DNA from: Clonostachys chloroleuca
Taxonomy: Eukaryota; Ascomycota; Sordariomycetes; Hypocreales; Bionectriaceae
Length of the DNA: 64,000 nt
Assembly (NCBI GenBank): GCA_037952775.1
Contig: JBANAY010000001.1
Coordinates: forward strand, 4,278,001 to 4,342,000
Direction of reading: 5' to 3'
Notes under the pieces: generated by a model
What the model saw: only the letters and a program-made list of their open reading frames with translations
What the model was told of the DNA's origin: nothing
The model's database searches: none
Position numbers and translations under genes: made by a program
Shown here: piece by piece, positions 48,240 to 62,179 of the stretch
Numbering within the stretch: position 1 is the stretch's first letter
How the letters are laid out: each line of letters starts with the position of its first letter

Positions 48240-51200
48240 GGTTCCCAGATATTATCTTTATTAGTATATCCCTTCTATTTAATAAAGTAGAGTATTTATC
48301 TATTTCTAACTTCTTTCTTTAGTATTTTTTCTAGCTTATATTCTTCTTTATAGACCTTAATTAGATAGTCTTAATCTGGAGTATTTTCTAATACTTTTTT
48401 AAGTAATAAGATATAAAAAACTAGGTAGATATATATTATATCCGGTAGTAATAGTTTATAGTTAGTATCTGATTTTTTATTCTTAATTTTAAATAGTCTA
48501 AGTTTTTTATAGTCCAGTTTATTACTTAGTTATAATATTATAATATTTTTATAAAGTAAGTAGACTTTATCTCCCTCCTTTAAGATTAATCTCTTTAATT
48601 TTATTTTATTATAGTATTTCTTTATTCTTTCTTAGATAAATTCTAATTCTATTTTTATTTCTATATATAATAAGTATAATATTTCTTTTATAAGTATAGC
48701 AGCAGGTATATTCAGTCTATTAAGTATTTATTAGTTCTGGAATTCTAGTTTATAGCTATAGTTTATATATATAGGTATAAGCTAGATAGATTTTTATACT
48801 AAACTATTATATATAATCTAAGCTGTAAGTAATAGTTATACTTAATTATCTTATTTATAATTAATATATACTTATAAGTATTATTCTAATATTTAGTTTA
48901 AATATTCTATTTATCTATTACTCTAGGGGTAGTAAGCTATTAAAAGCTTATATTTAGTACCTATTTATACTATAAGGGATTATTAAAATTTAGAGATAAA
49001 AGTTATTTCTCTATCTAAGATTATTTCCTTAGGCAGTCTGTAGTAACTAACTATATATTATAGGAATTAGTATATAAAGTCTTCTGTAGAACTTATTTCC
49101 TTATATAGAATAAAATATCTATACTTTATAAGCCTATTAATAATAACTAAGATACTATTATATTATACTCCTATTATAGGTTCTATTAATAATAATAGCT
49201 TAATAATATAATTAAAGGATATTAATTACTATAGTTATTCTAATACTAAAACTAGTTTAAGTTCTCTATATAGTTTATATCTTATAGATTTAATTTATAT
49301 ATAAGTATTATATTCTAAAACTATAGTTTATATATCTTTTTATAGACTGGGGTAATTATAATATTATTTTATCCTATTAAGTATTTTCTTAACTCCTTAA
49401 TATCCTGAGAGCAGGTACTTATAGATTTCTTTAATAAGTACTATTCTTATATCTTATTATAGTATTTTTATATCTAGTATAGCTTCTATCTGGACCTTAG
49501 TATATACTATTTCTTTTAGTATAGTACCTAAAGTTTATTATACTAAATATTCTTTATTATTAGTTAAAAATAGTTATCTATTAGTTTTTAGGATTATTTA
49601 TTTATACTCAGGTTTCTAGCTAAGAGTATTAGTTTATCTATTTTCTAATCCTTTTTAATATATAATTTTATAGTTAAACTTAGATAAATATTTAGTATAG
49701 TATATTTATTATCTATTAAGTTATTAAGTTATAGTAAAGTACTGAATATTCTTATAGTCTATATATACCTTAACCTTATATTATATTCCCAGGCAGTAGT
49801 ATTTAAATTCTTTGAATATATATATAATAGCTATAAATTCCTTATTATAGATAGGGTAGTTAAGTTCTATACTATATAGTTTCTTCGAGTAGAATACTAT
49901 AAGGTATAGTCTCCCTTTATTATCCCTTTAGCTAATCTATATACTAATTATAAAATCTGAAGTATTAGTTTTAAGTTCTACTTCCTTATTTAGATTGAAT
50001 ATCTATAGTATAGGTTTATAGATTATATAATTCTTAATATTATTAAATATATCCTAATATTTTAAATTCTATTAAAATTCTTTTTCTTTCTTTATTAGAT
50101 TATATAGGGGTATAATAATCTTTCTATAGTCTTTAATAAATTATTAGTAGTAATTAGTAAATCTAAGGAAGGCTTATACTTCTTTAATATTTATTAGTTC
50201 CTTCTATTTAGAAACTATAGTAATTTTACTCTTTTCTATTTATATTTTATTAGATTAAATAGTATATCCTAGAAAGTTAACTTTCTTAATATAAAACTGA
50301 TTTTTCTTAGGTTCTACTAGGAGATTTATATCTTTTAGTTTCTTTAGGATCTTATATATATATTCCTTATATATATCTAGGTTATCTGAGAATATTAAAA
50401 TATTATTAAGATATATAACTATAAAGATATTAAGATACTCCCGGAGTACTTAATTAATTATTTATTAGAATATTATAGGTATATTTATTAGTCTGAAGGG
50501 TATAATAAGGTACTTATATAAGCTAAACTTTATTCTAAATACTATTTTCTATTTATCTCCTTCTTTTATTTATATTAAGTTATAAGCTCCCTTTAGATCT
50601 AGTATAGTAAACTACTATTTACCCTATAACTAGTCTCTGAGTTCTATAATTAGCAGTAAGGGTATTCTATTTTTATATATAATCTTATTTAGCTAGTAAT
50701 AGTTAATAACTAAATAGAGTTTACTATTCTTTTTAGATATAAATATTATAGGGTATCCTGCGGATAAAGTTAATAACTGTATATAGCCTTTTGCTAATAT
50801 ATTATTAATATATTTACAGAGTATTTATAATTAAAGTTCTATAAGATTATAGAGTTTATAGAAGGCTAGTTCTCCTCTATTAATAATAGAGATTTTATAA
50901 TCCTATTAGCTGTACTATAGTAATCTGGTTTCTAGGGTTTCCTTAAATAGCTTATTATATTTCTAGTATTCCTTCGGAATATAATCTAGTCTTCCCCTTT
51001 TAAGGTATTCCTCTTTATCTTTTTATAATTATTCTTTTCTTACTTATTTATACTATAGGTTAAATTTAATATTATAATTATACTTTTATTAATTTATTAT
51101 ATATATCTAATTAATAAAGTTTATTTCTAGGGGTTATTCTAGTTTTTATATTTATCCTAAGATTTATTTTATTTATTATAATTCTTAATAGGATAGATTT

Positions 51201-54150
51201 TTTAGTATACTAGGTTATAGTACTATTAAGACTATAACTACTATATCTACTTATTATTATAAGTTATTATATTAGTTTTTTATAGTAGTACTTTCAGTTA
51301 TTAAGGAATTATTATATTCTTCTAATATCTAATAAAATTTTAATTTCTATTAATCCTAATATAGATTTATAAGAGTATCCCTCTACTCTATACAGCTAGT
51401 AAACTAGTTTATTAGTAAGTTTATATCTTATAGCTATAGTAATTCTAATATAATATTATAGGAATTTAATAGTACTAAGTTATATATAATATTAAATTTT
51501 TTCCCTTGGATTTTAGTTATAAGATAATTAGTCTTAGAGTTAATAATTCTATTATTATACTTAAATAATATTCTATCCGGAGTTATAATATTATAGAACT
51601 TCTTCTTTATCCTCTATAGTAAGTAGAATTAGTTAATTACTATTAATAAGATATAGTTATATAATACTCTACAGTCTATCTATACTATAAACTAATATCC
51701 CTTAATCTTAATATCTATAATAATATTAATTAAATTTCCTCCCTTAATAGCTCCTAAGGTCTTCTAATTTAATATTATTTTATTATACTATAGCCCTATT
51801 ATAGATAGTTTATATTATTTTTTACCTAGTTAATTTATTATTTAAGCTATTCTTACTTTTCTTTATTCTTAGATACCTATTTTAGAATATCTATAAGGGT
51901 TCTTAGTTTATCTATAGAACTAGAGATAAATTATTTATATTTCTTTTTCTAATTATTCAGTTTATTAATAATTATAGGTATTTTATTATTAGAGTAGGCT
52001 TTATCCTATTCTTTTTTATTAGTAGAGGTAATTTCCTATTCCTTTATATTACTACTTTCTCTACTATCTGTTAGAGATAGTATACCTTATTTATAGTATT
52101 ATCTTATTTCTTCTTCCTATAGTTAGTACTATTATAGATATATTTTAATAGGGTTTATATTATTATTACTATACTTAGCTAGTTCTAGTACTATTATTTT
52201 AGCTTTTAGATAGTTTCTATACTTCTAGTTATAGTATTATTTAATTTAGCTATTATATTTAGCTATTACTTAATCTTTAAGATCCTTATTTTTATACTAT
52301 AGTTTAATCTTAGCTTTCTTATAAACCTTATATCTTAGTTCTGAATATAATTCGGCTAGTAGTTTACTATAGGTATATTCTTCAGGGTATTCTTCTAGGT
52401 CTTCCTTAAAGGTAGTATATTATTTTATACTATATTATTAGTATATAAATTATTATATTTATTCTGCAGTATACTTATTAGGTATCCTTCTATTAGGGTA
52501 TAGAAAGAAATTATTCTTTACTTTTTCTATTTAATACTTTAGATAATAGTTATTATAGTAAGTTATTCAGAATTCTAAAGAGTAGTTATATATCTATATA
52601 GTTTCTATACAGATTAGTATTTTATATATACTATTACTATATTATAGGGTACTAATAGTATTATTCCTAAAAATAACCAGTTCTTCTAATATATCTGGGT
52701 ACTATTCTTATATCTTCTTTTAATAATATATATAGAGTTTATTATATTTAGCTTTAATTTCTATCTTTATCTACTAGTATTATTCTCTTTTTATAGAATT
52801 TTATAAAATAACTCTATTAGTATAATAGAATATATATTTATATTTAGTAGATAGTCTAAATCCTAGAACTTATTCCTCTTATTTAAGCTTTTCTTTAAGC
52901 TTTTAAAAGATCTATTAGATTTCTTCTTATTATTTTCTAGCTATACTAAGTTCTATATACTCCTCAGGTTCTAGTATTTCTCTAAAGATAGATATACTTC
53001 TTAAGAGAAATTCAGGAATTATAATATTTATAGAGGTTCCTTCCTGATTAATCTTATATATTATTCCTAAAACCTTAGTATTAGTTTTCCTAATTACTTC
53101 TAATTATTTCTTACTATCTTTAGCAGGTTTCTAATCTTTCTTTTTATCTTTCTTAGATTCTGAATATTAAGGTAAAATATATCTAACCTTCTTATAGTTA
53201 TAGTATTTATATTTCTCTATAGCTCCTAGCTCTATAGGTCCTATATATATTCTAGAAACTATAGTATACTGTTATTATAGTTTCCTAGTATTAGTAAAAT
53301 AGGTTATTTACTATTTATAAGTTTGCTATTAGTACTATTAGTTATTAATTCTTATAACTATAGTTATATACTTATAAATACTTACTAGTCTATCTTCCTT
53401 ATAGAGTTTATTCTAAACTTCTTTTTTAAGTTAGTTAAAGTAGTAAGATATAGTATATTCCTTATTCTATCCAGTTTTAACTAGTAGCTAGAGGTAGTAA
53501 GTACTAAAGATTAAATATAATACTTTCTAAATAAGTATATTAATCTTATATTCTGCCTTATACTTCTTATTTTAAATACTAAAGGTTTATTTAAGAACTT
53601 CTATAAAATAATTAAAACTTATTATAATATTAATAGTTTATTAGCTTCTCTATCTACTGAGGTATTCCCTTATAATAGGTTTAAACCAGTTAAGTATAAC
53701 TCCTTTAAGTTATAAGTAGGTATATATAACCTTCCTCTTATTAGTATTAAGTATAATAGAGAAGTAATTAAAATATACTTAGAGTTAAATTATAAATCCT
53801 TAGAGTTTATCTTAGATCCTATTAAATATCTCAGATAGTAGTAGCTTAAGTAGTTATTCTAGCTCCTATTCTTAAATAGTAGTTACAGCCTGAGTATAGA
53901 TATTAGTATTTATAGCAGCTTACTATACTATAAGAGCTATTATATTAACTAATTCCTAATAAGTATCTATAAGGTATATATTAAGCTGGTTAACTTAGTC
54001 TTATAAGAGCTAGATTTCTTTAGTATAGTTATTATTATTCTTACTGCTATTATTACTATCTTTATCTATAGTATTATCCTTAATAGTTAGAGTAGGTAGG
54101 TTATTATTAGTAGTAGGAGTATATTATTACTAGGCTTAAGGTACTATAGT
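48240..54150 (-). pseudogene. gag-pol remnant of the chimeric A/B element (minus strand)
   Basis: Reverse-oriented homologue of the A2 internal region. Going leftward: gag (about 54150-53120), protease region (about 51560-51400), reverse transcriptase (about 50900-50250), RNase H (about 50050-49600), integrase (about 49500-48900) and chromodomain (about 48400-48240). Homology is recognised by base-level similarity to the plus-strand copy at 55850-61500. Every domain is interrupted by stops. The internal length (47526-54221, 6696 bp) equals that of A2 (55484-62179, 6696 bp). Confidence 0.75.
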
Positions 54151-54221
54151 AGCTATAGTATCTTCTTTATTATTATATAGTAATTAAGATAAGATAATTA
54201 GCTAAATAAGAGTTATTAATA

Positions 54222-54586
54222 TATAATAGTTAGTTAACTTATACTAAACAGGGGTCTAGGGTAGGTTTAGGTTAAACTAATTAAAGTATTATTCTAAGTA
54301 GTATAATTAGGTTATCTTAGGCTATATAATATAAGTTACTATTAATATATAAGTATTATAGAGCTAGTAATAATAGATATATAGATAATATTATTAATAA
54401 CTGTCTGAAAGAGTATTCTATCTAGTAAAATAAATATATATATATACTAGGGGATTATTAATACTTAGTAATAATCTGGATTCAGGGATTATAAGAATTA
54501 TTATAAGATCTGAATAATCTAGATATAATTAGTAAGAAAAAAGTAGGGTCTATATATAATAGTATATATTGGTTAAATTTATAATA
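54222..54586 (-). repeat. LTR, A type, heading the chimeric element
   Basis: 365 bp, same orientation as element B. Its end (GGTTAAATTTATAATA) is the reverse complement of the A2 LTR start after RIP changes. It is followed by TATCC (54587-54591), the expected insertion site in B's gag. The 3' LTR reached after one internal region is B-type (47150-47525), so the two LTRs do not match and no second TATCC is found at the far side. Confidence 0.8.
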
Positions 54587-55119
54587 TATCCTTAGCGGGT
54601 TTCTAATCTTTCTTTTTCTTATCTTTCTTAGGTTCCGGATATTAGGGTAAAATATATCTAACCTTATTATAGTTATAGTATTTATATTTCTCTATAGCTT
54701 CTAGCTCTATAGGTCCTGTATATATCCCAGAGACTATAGTATACTATTATTATAGTTTCCCAGTATTAGCAAAATAGGTTATTTACTATTTATAAGTTTA
54801 CTATTAGTACTATTAGTTATTAATTCTTATAGCTATAGTTATATATTTATAAATACTTACTAGCCTATCTTCCTTATAGAGTTTATTCTGAACTTCTCTT
54901 TTAAATTAGTTAAAGTAGTAAGATATAGTATATTCCTTATTCTATCTAGTCTTAGCTAGTAGCTGGAGGTAGTAAGTACTGAAGGTTAAATATAATTCTT
55001 TCTGAGTAAGTATATTAATCTTATATTCCGCTTTATACTTCTTATCTTAAATACTAAAGGTTTATTTAAGAACTTCTATAAAGTAATTAAAACTTATTAT
55101 AATATTAATAGTTTATTAG

Positions 55120-55483
55120 TATTACGAATTTGACCAACGTGCACCGTCACGTGTGGACCCCACTTTTTCTCTCTAATTATACCTGGATCATCCGGATCTT
55201 ATAATAATCCTTATAATCCTTAACTTAGGATTATTACCAAGCCTTAATAATCCCCTAGTATATATATATATTTATTTCACTAGATAGAATACTCTCTTAG
55301 ATAGTTATTAATAATATTATCTATATATCTATTATTACTAGCTCTATAATACTTATATATTAATAGTAACTCGTATTATACAGCCTAAGATAACCTGATT
55401 ATGCTACTTAGAATAATACTCTAATTAGTTTAACCCCGACCTACCCTAGACCCCCATCCAGTATAAGTTATCTAACTATTATA
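55120..55483 (+). repeat. 5' LTR of A2
   Basis: 364 bp, start TATTACGAATTTGACC, end CTAACTATTATA. It keeps a less mutated patch at 55135-55165 (GTGCACCGTCACGTGTGG) that in the 3' LTR has become almost pure AT by transitions only. Confidence 0.92.
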
Positions 55484-55849
55484 TATTAATAACTCTTATT
55501 CAGCTAATTACCTTATCTTAATTACTATATAATAATAAAGAAGATATTATAGCTGCTGTAGTACCTTAAACTCAGTAATAGTATACTCCTGCTGCTAATA
55601 ATAATCTACCTGCTCTAACTATTAAGGATAATACTATAGACGAGGACAGTAATAATAGCAGTAATAATAATAACTATACTGAAGATATATAGCTCTTATA
55701 AGATTAAGTTAACCAGCTTAATATATACCTTATGGATACTTGCTAAGAGTTAGCTAATATAATAGCCCTTATAGCACAGTAAGCCGCTATATATACTAAC
55801 CTCCAGGCTTAAGCTATAACTACTATTTAAGGAAGAGAGCTAGGATAAC

Positions 55850-56640
55850 TGCTTAAGCTACTACTACCTAAGATATTTAATAGAATATAGGACTAACTTT
55901 AAGGGTTTATAACTTAACTCTAAGTATACTTTAATTACTTCCTTATTACCTTTAGAACAGAGGAGAGGAAGGTTATATATACCTACTTATAACTTAAGGG
56001 AGGTATACTTAATTAGTTCGAACCTATTATAAGGAGATACCTTAGCAGATAAGAAGACTAATAAACTATTAATATTATAATAAATTTTAACTATTTTATA
56101 GAAATCCTTTAATAAACCTTTAGAATCCAGGATAAGAAATATAAGGCAGAATATAATATTAATCTGCTCTCTTAGAAAGGATTATATATAACTTTTAGTA
56201 CTAGGTACCTCTAGCTCTTAGCTAAGACTGGATAGGATAAGGAATAAGCTATATCTTATTACTTTAATAGGCTAAAGGAAGAAGTATAAAAAGAACTCTA
56301 TAAGGAAGACCGGCCAGTAAGTATTTATAAATATATAACTATAGCTATAAGAATTAATAACTAATAGTATCAGTAGCAAACTTATAGTAAGAAAATAAAT
56401 TACTCTACTAATACTGGGAAACTATAATAATAATATACTGCAGTCTCTAGGATATATATAGGTCCTATAGAGCTAGGAGCTATAGAGAGATATAAATACT
56501 ATAACTATAATAAGGTTAGATATATTTCACCCTAATATCCAGAACCTAAGAAAGATAAGAAGAAAGATTAGAAACCTACTAAGGATAGCAAGAAGTAATT
56601 AGGAGTAATTAGGAAAACTAATACTAAAGTTTTAGGAATA
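55850..56640 (+). pseudogene. gag remnant of A2
   Basis: Gag-like region inferred from position and homology to the other two copies in the window. Near 56490-56530 a frame reads RYKYYNYNKVRYISP, which fits a CCHC zinc knuckle whose cysteines became tyrosine or arginine by G-to-A mutation. A lysine-rich stretch follows. Many stops. Confidence 0.5.
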
Positions 56641-58149
56641 ATATATAAAATTAACTAGGAAGAAGCTCCTATAACTATTATAATTCCTATATATCCTCTA
56701 AGAGATATATCTATTTTCTAAGAAGTACTAGAACCTGAGGAATATATAAAACTCAGTATAGCTAGGAAATAATAAGAAGAAATCTAATAGATTTTCTAAA
56801 AGCTTAAGGAAAAGCTTAAATAAGGGGAACTAGTCCTAGGATTTAGACTACCTACTAAATATAAATATATATTCTGCTATACTAATAGAGTTATTCTATA
56901 AAACTCTACTAAGAAAGAATAATATTAGTAGATAAGGATAGAAATTAAAACTAAATATAGCGAACTCTATATATACTATTAAAAAAAGATATAGGAATAA
57001 TATCTAGATATATTAGAAGAACTAGTTATTTTTAGAAATAATACTATTAGTACTATATAGCTCGGTAATAGTATATATAAGATACTGACCTATATAAAGA
57101 TAATATAGATATATAACTACCCTCTGGAATTATAGATAACCTATTATAATAATTAATACTAGGTATATTAAACAGAGAAAGCTAAGAATAATTTTTTTCT
57201 ATACCCTAATAGAAGGATACCTAATAAATATACTATAGAACAGATATAATAATTTATATACTAATAATAAAGTATAAAATAATATACTATCTTTAAGGAA
57301 GATTTAGAAGAATACCCTAAAGAATATATCTATAGCAAACTATCAGCAGAATTATATACTGAACTAAGGTATAAGGTTTATAAAAAGGCTAAAATCGAAT
57401 TATAGTATAAGAATAAGGACCTTGAAGATTAAGTAACAGCTGAATATAATAGTTAAATTGAATAATACTATAACTGGAAGTATAGGAACTACTTAGAAGC
57501 TAAAATAATAGTACTAGAACTAGCTAAGTATAGTAATAATAATATAAACCCTGCTAAGATATACCTATAGTAGTACTAACTATAGGAAGAAGAAATAAGA
57601 TAATATTATAAATAAGGTATACTATCTTTAATAGATAGTAGAGAAAATAGTAATATAGAGGAATAAGAAATTACCTCTACTAATAAAAAGGAATAGGATA
57701 AAGCCTATTCTAATAATAGGATATCTATACTAATTAATGAATTAAATAATTAGAAAAAAAAGTATAAATAATTTATCCCTGGTTCTATAGATAAACTAAG
57801 AACCCTTATAGATATTCTAAAATAGGTATCTAAGAATAAAGAAGAGTAAGAACAGCTTAAATAATAAGTTAACCAGGTAAAAAATAATATAAACTGTCTA
57901 TAATAGGGCTATAGTATAATAAAATAATATTAAATCAGAAGACCCTAGGAGCTATTAAGGGAGGAAATTTAATTAATATTATTATAGATATTAAGATTAA
58001 GGGATACTAGCTTATAGTATAGATAGACTATAGAGTATTATATAACTATATCTTACCAGTAGTAATTAACTAACTCTGCTTACTATAGAGGATAAAGAAG
58101 AAGTCCTATAATATTATAACCCCGGATAGAATATTATTTAAGTATAATA

Positions 58150-61100
58150 ATAGAATTATTAACTCTGAGACTAATTACTTTATAACTAAAATCCAAGGGA
58201 AAGAATTTAATATTATATATAACTTAGTACTATTAAATTCCTATAATATTATATTAGGATTACTATAGCTATAAGATATAAACCTACTAATAGACTAATT
58301 TACTAGCTGTATAGAGTAGAGGGATACTCTTATAAATCTATATTAGGATTAATAGAAATTAAAATTTTATTAGATATTAGAAGAATATAATAATTCCTTA
58401 ATAACTAAAAGTACTACTATAAAAAACCAAAATAATAACTTATAATAATAAGTAGATATAGTAGTTATAGTCTTAATAGTACTATAACCTAGTATACTAA
58501 AAAATCTATCCTACTAAGAATTATAATAAATAAAATAAATCTTAGGCTAGATATAAAAATTAGAATAACCCCTAGAAATAGATTTTATTAATTAGATATA
58601 TATAACGAATTAATAAAAATATAACTATAATATTAAGTTTAATCTATAGTATAAATAAGTAAGAAAGGAATAACTATAAAAGGATAAAGAGGAATACCTT
58701 AAAAGAGGAAGACTGGATTATATTCTAAAGGAATATTAGAAATATAATAAGCTATTTAAAAAAACCCTAGAAACCGGATTACTATAGTATAGCTAATAGG
58801 ATTATAAAATCTCTATTATTAATAGAGGAGAACTAGCCTTTTATAAACTTTATAACCTTATAGAACTTTAGTTATAAATACTCTGCGAATATATTAATAA
58901 TATATTAGTAAAAGGCTATATATAGTTATTAACTTTATCTGTAAAATATTCTATAATATTTATACTAAAAAAGAATAGTAAACTCTATTTAGTTATTAAC
59001 TATTACTAACTAAATAAAATTATATATAAAGACAGAATACCCTTACTGCTAATTATAGAACTCAGAGACTGGTTATAGGGTAAATAGTAGTTTACTATAC
59101 TAGATCTGAAGAGAGCTTATAACTTAATATAAATAAAAGAAGGAGATAAATAGAAAATAGTATTTAGAACAAAGTTTAGCTTATATAAGTACCTTATTAT
59201 ACCCTTTAGACTAATAAATATACCTATAATATTCTAATAAATAATTAATTAAGTACTCCGGGAGTATCTTAATATCTTTATAGTTATATATCTTAATAAT
59301 ATTTTAATATTCTTAGACGATCTGGATATATATAAGGAATATATATATAAGGTCCTAAAGAAACTAGAAGATATAAATCTCCTAGTAGAACCTAAGAAAA
59401 GTCAGTTTTATATTAAAGAAGTTAACTTCCTAGGATATACTATTCAACCTAATAAAATACAAATAGAGAAAAGTAAAATTACTATAGTCTCTGAATAGGA
59501 GGAACTAATAAATATTAAAGAAGTATAAGCCTTCCTTAGATTTACTAATTACTACTAATAATTTATTAAAGACTATAGAAAGATTACTATACTACTATAT
59601 AATCTAATAAAGAAAGAAAAAGAATTTTAATAGAATATAAAATATTAAGATATATTTAATAATATTAAGAATTATATAACCTATAAACCTGTACTATAGA
59701 TATTTAACTTAAACAAGGAAGTAGAACTTAAAACTAATACTTTAGATTTTATAATTAGTATATAAATTAGTTAAAGGGATAACAAAGGAAAACTATACCC
59801 TATAGTATTCTACTCGAAGAAACTATACAGTATAGAACTTAACTACTCTATCTATAATAAGGAATTTATAGCTATTATATATATATTTAAAGAATTTGAA
59901 TACTACTGCCTGGGAATATAATATAAGGTTAAGGTATATACAGACTATAAGAATATTTAGTATTTCACTATAACTTAATAACTTAATAGATAATAAATAT
60001 ACTATATTGAATACTTATCTAAGTTTAACTATAAAATTATATATTAAAAAGGATTAGAAAATAGATAAGCTAATACTCTTAGCTAGAAACCTGAATATAA
60101 ATAAATAATCCTGAAAACTAGTAAATAACTATTTTCAATAAATAATAAGGGATACCTAGTATAATAAACTCTAGGTACTATATTAAAAGAAATAGTATAT
60201 ACTAAAATCCAGATAGATACTATACTAGATATAAGGATACTATAATAAGATATAAGAATAGTACTTATTAAAGAAATCTATAAGTATCTGCTCTTAGGAT
60301 ATTAAGGAGTTAAGAAAATATTTAATAGGATAAGATAATATTATAATTACCCTAGTCTATAAAAAGATATATAAACTATAGTTTTAGAATATAATACTTA
60401 TATATAAATTAAATCTGTAAGATATAAGCTATACAGGGAACTTAAGCTAGTTATAGTACTAGAATAACTATAGTAATTAATATCCTTTAATTATATTATT
60501 AAACTACTATTATTAATAGAACCTATAACAGGAGTATAGTATAATAGTATCTTAGTTATTATTAACAGACTTATAAAGTATAGGTATTTTATTCTATATA
60601 AGGAAGTAAGCTCTACAGAAGACCTTATATATTAATTCCTATAATATATAGTTAGTTACTATAGACTACCTAAAGAAATAATCTTAGATAGAGGAATAAC
60701 TTTTACCTCTAAATTTTAGTAATTCCTTATAGTATAAATAGGTACTAAGTATAAGCTTTTAATAGCTTACTACCCCCAGAGTAATAGATAAATAGAATAT
60801 CTAAACTAAATATTAGAATAATACTTATAAGTATATATTAATTATAAATAAGATAATTAGGTATAACTATTACCTATAGTACAGATTATATATAACAGCT
60901 CAGTATAGGAATCTACCCAGCTTATACCTATATATATAAACTATAGCTATAAACCAGAATTCCAGAATTAATAAATACTCAATAGACTAGATATACCTGC
61001 TGCTATACTTACAAAAGAAATATTATACTTATTATATATAGAAATAAAAACAGAATTAGAATTTATCTAAAAAAGAATAAAGAAATACTATAATAAAATA

Positions 61101-61500
61101 AGATTAGAGGGACTAATCTTAAAGGAGGAAGATAAAGTCTACTTACTTTATAAAAATATTATAATAATATAACTAAGTAATAAATTAGACTATAAAAAAC
61201 TTAGACTATTTAAAATTAAGAATAAAAAATCAGATACTAACTATAAACTATTACTACCAGATATAATATATATCTATCTAGTTTTTTATATCTTATTACT
61301 TAAAAAAGTACTAGAAAATACTCTAGATTAAGACTATCTAATTAAGGTCTATAAAGAAGAATATAAACTAGAAAAAATACTAAAGAAAGAAGTTAGAAAT
61401 AGATAAATATTCTACTTTATTAAATAGAAAGGGTATACTGATAATAATAATACCTGGGAACCTGCTAGATATCTAAAGAACTGCCAGGGGCTTATTTAAT
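58150..61500 (+). pseudogene. pol remnant of A2 (PR-RT-RH-INT-chromodomain)
   Basis: Domain traces in order. Protease region: YNIILGLL (about 58240). Reverse transcriptase (about 58840-59490): SKLYLVINYYQLN, FTILDLKRAYNLI, YLNNILIFLDD in place of the catalytic Y-x-DD box, and VNFLGYTI. RNase H (about 59690-60090): LYPIVFYSKKL, VYTDYKNI. Integrase (about 60240-60980): EIILDRGITFTSKF near 60674 and LLIAYYPQSN. Chromodomain (about 61350-61500): YKLEKILKKEV, KGYTDNNNTWEPARYLKN. Asp-to-Asn replacement in the RT box and numerous TAA/TAG codons are what C-to-T/G-to-A mutation produces. The chromodomain assigns the element to the chromovirus branch of Ty3/gypsy. Confidence 0.85.
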
Positions 61501-61739
61501 AATATTACCAGGCCCAGAAACGCCTATCCTAATAAACTAAGAAGGAGAAAGCTCTATACCCTCTTAAAGAAATACCGGATTAATCTCGATCTCCGAGAAA
61601 ACAGGCTCGGATAAAGGAGTAGCCTCCGAGGAAGAAGCTGCCTTATAAGCTGCTCCTTCCGCCTCCTTCTTCTCAATATACTCAAGCTCTTCGATACTAT
61701 TAATACTATAAGATACTACTTGTATTATTTTATTAAGCT

Positions 61740-62150
61740 ATAATTTCTTTTATTAATAAAGATATTAAATTTTTATATCTATAAGCTAATACTACTCCTC
61801 TACTGCCTCGAGCTCAGATTCAAGCTTTCTATACTGATCAGCAATCTGATATAGCTAGCTAGGAGTTAGACCCTAAGTATTATAATAGGCTTGATTATTC
61901 TTAATACAGTAGAAACACCTTGATAAAGAGCCTTCAGATCTAAAATACTTATAGCTATATACTTTACAGTAGCTATACTCTGTCTTTATTATAAAAGGAT
62001 TAAGTAAGATAGTATTAATTAAAGAATTATACTAAATAGTCTTCTTATAAAGAGATTTCTATATACAGTTAGATATTATTCCAGAAGGTACGAAGGAATA
62101 ATAGGAGGAAGTTAGTATACCTACTAACTAGGCTGCTGAATCTGGTCTTA
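61740..62150 (-). pseudogene. Antisense accessory ORF remnant in A2
   Basis: Between pol and the 3' LTR, on the minus strand, one frame is far less broken than the plus strand. It reads SYCKVYSYKYFRSEGSLSRC, FYCIKNNQAYYNT, then GLTPS, LYQIADQYRKLESELEAVEE, interrupted mainly by TAG codons attributable to mutated glutamine or tryptophan codons. The C-x2-C pair and the Tyr positions that look like former Cys suggest a small zinc-binding domain, and the LESELEAVEE stretch a coiled coil. Its position and orientation match the antisense ORF of element B (47630-48170), although the DNA sequences of the two 3' regions are not alike. Confidence 0.5.
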
Positions 62151-62179
62151 AGGATATAATTAACAGGGAGGGGATATTA

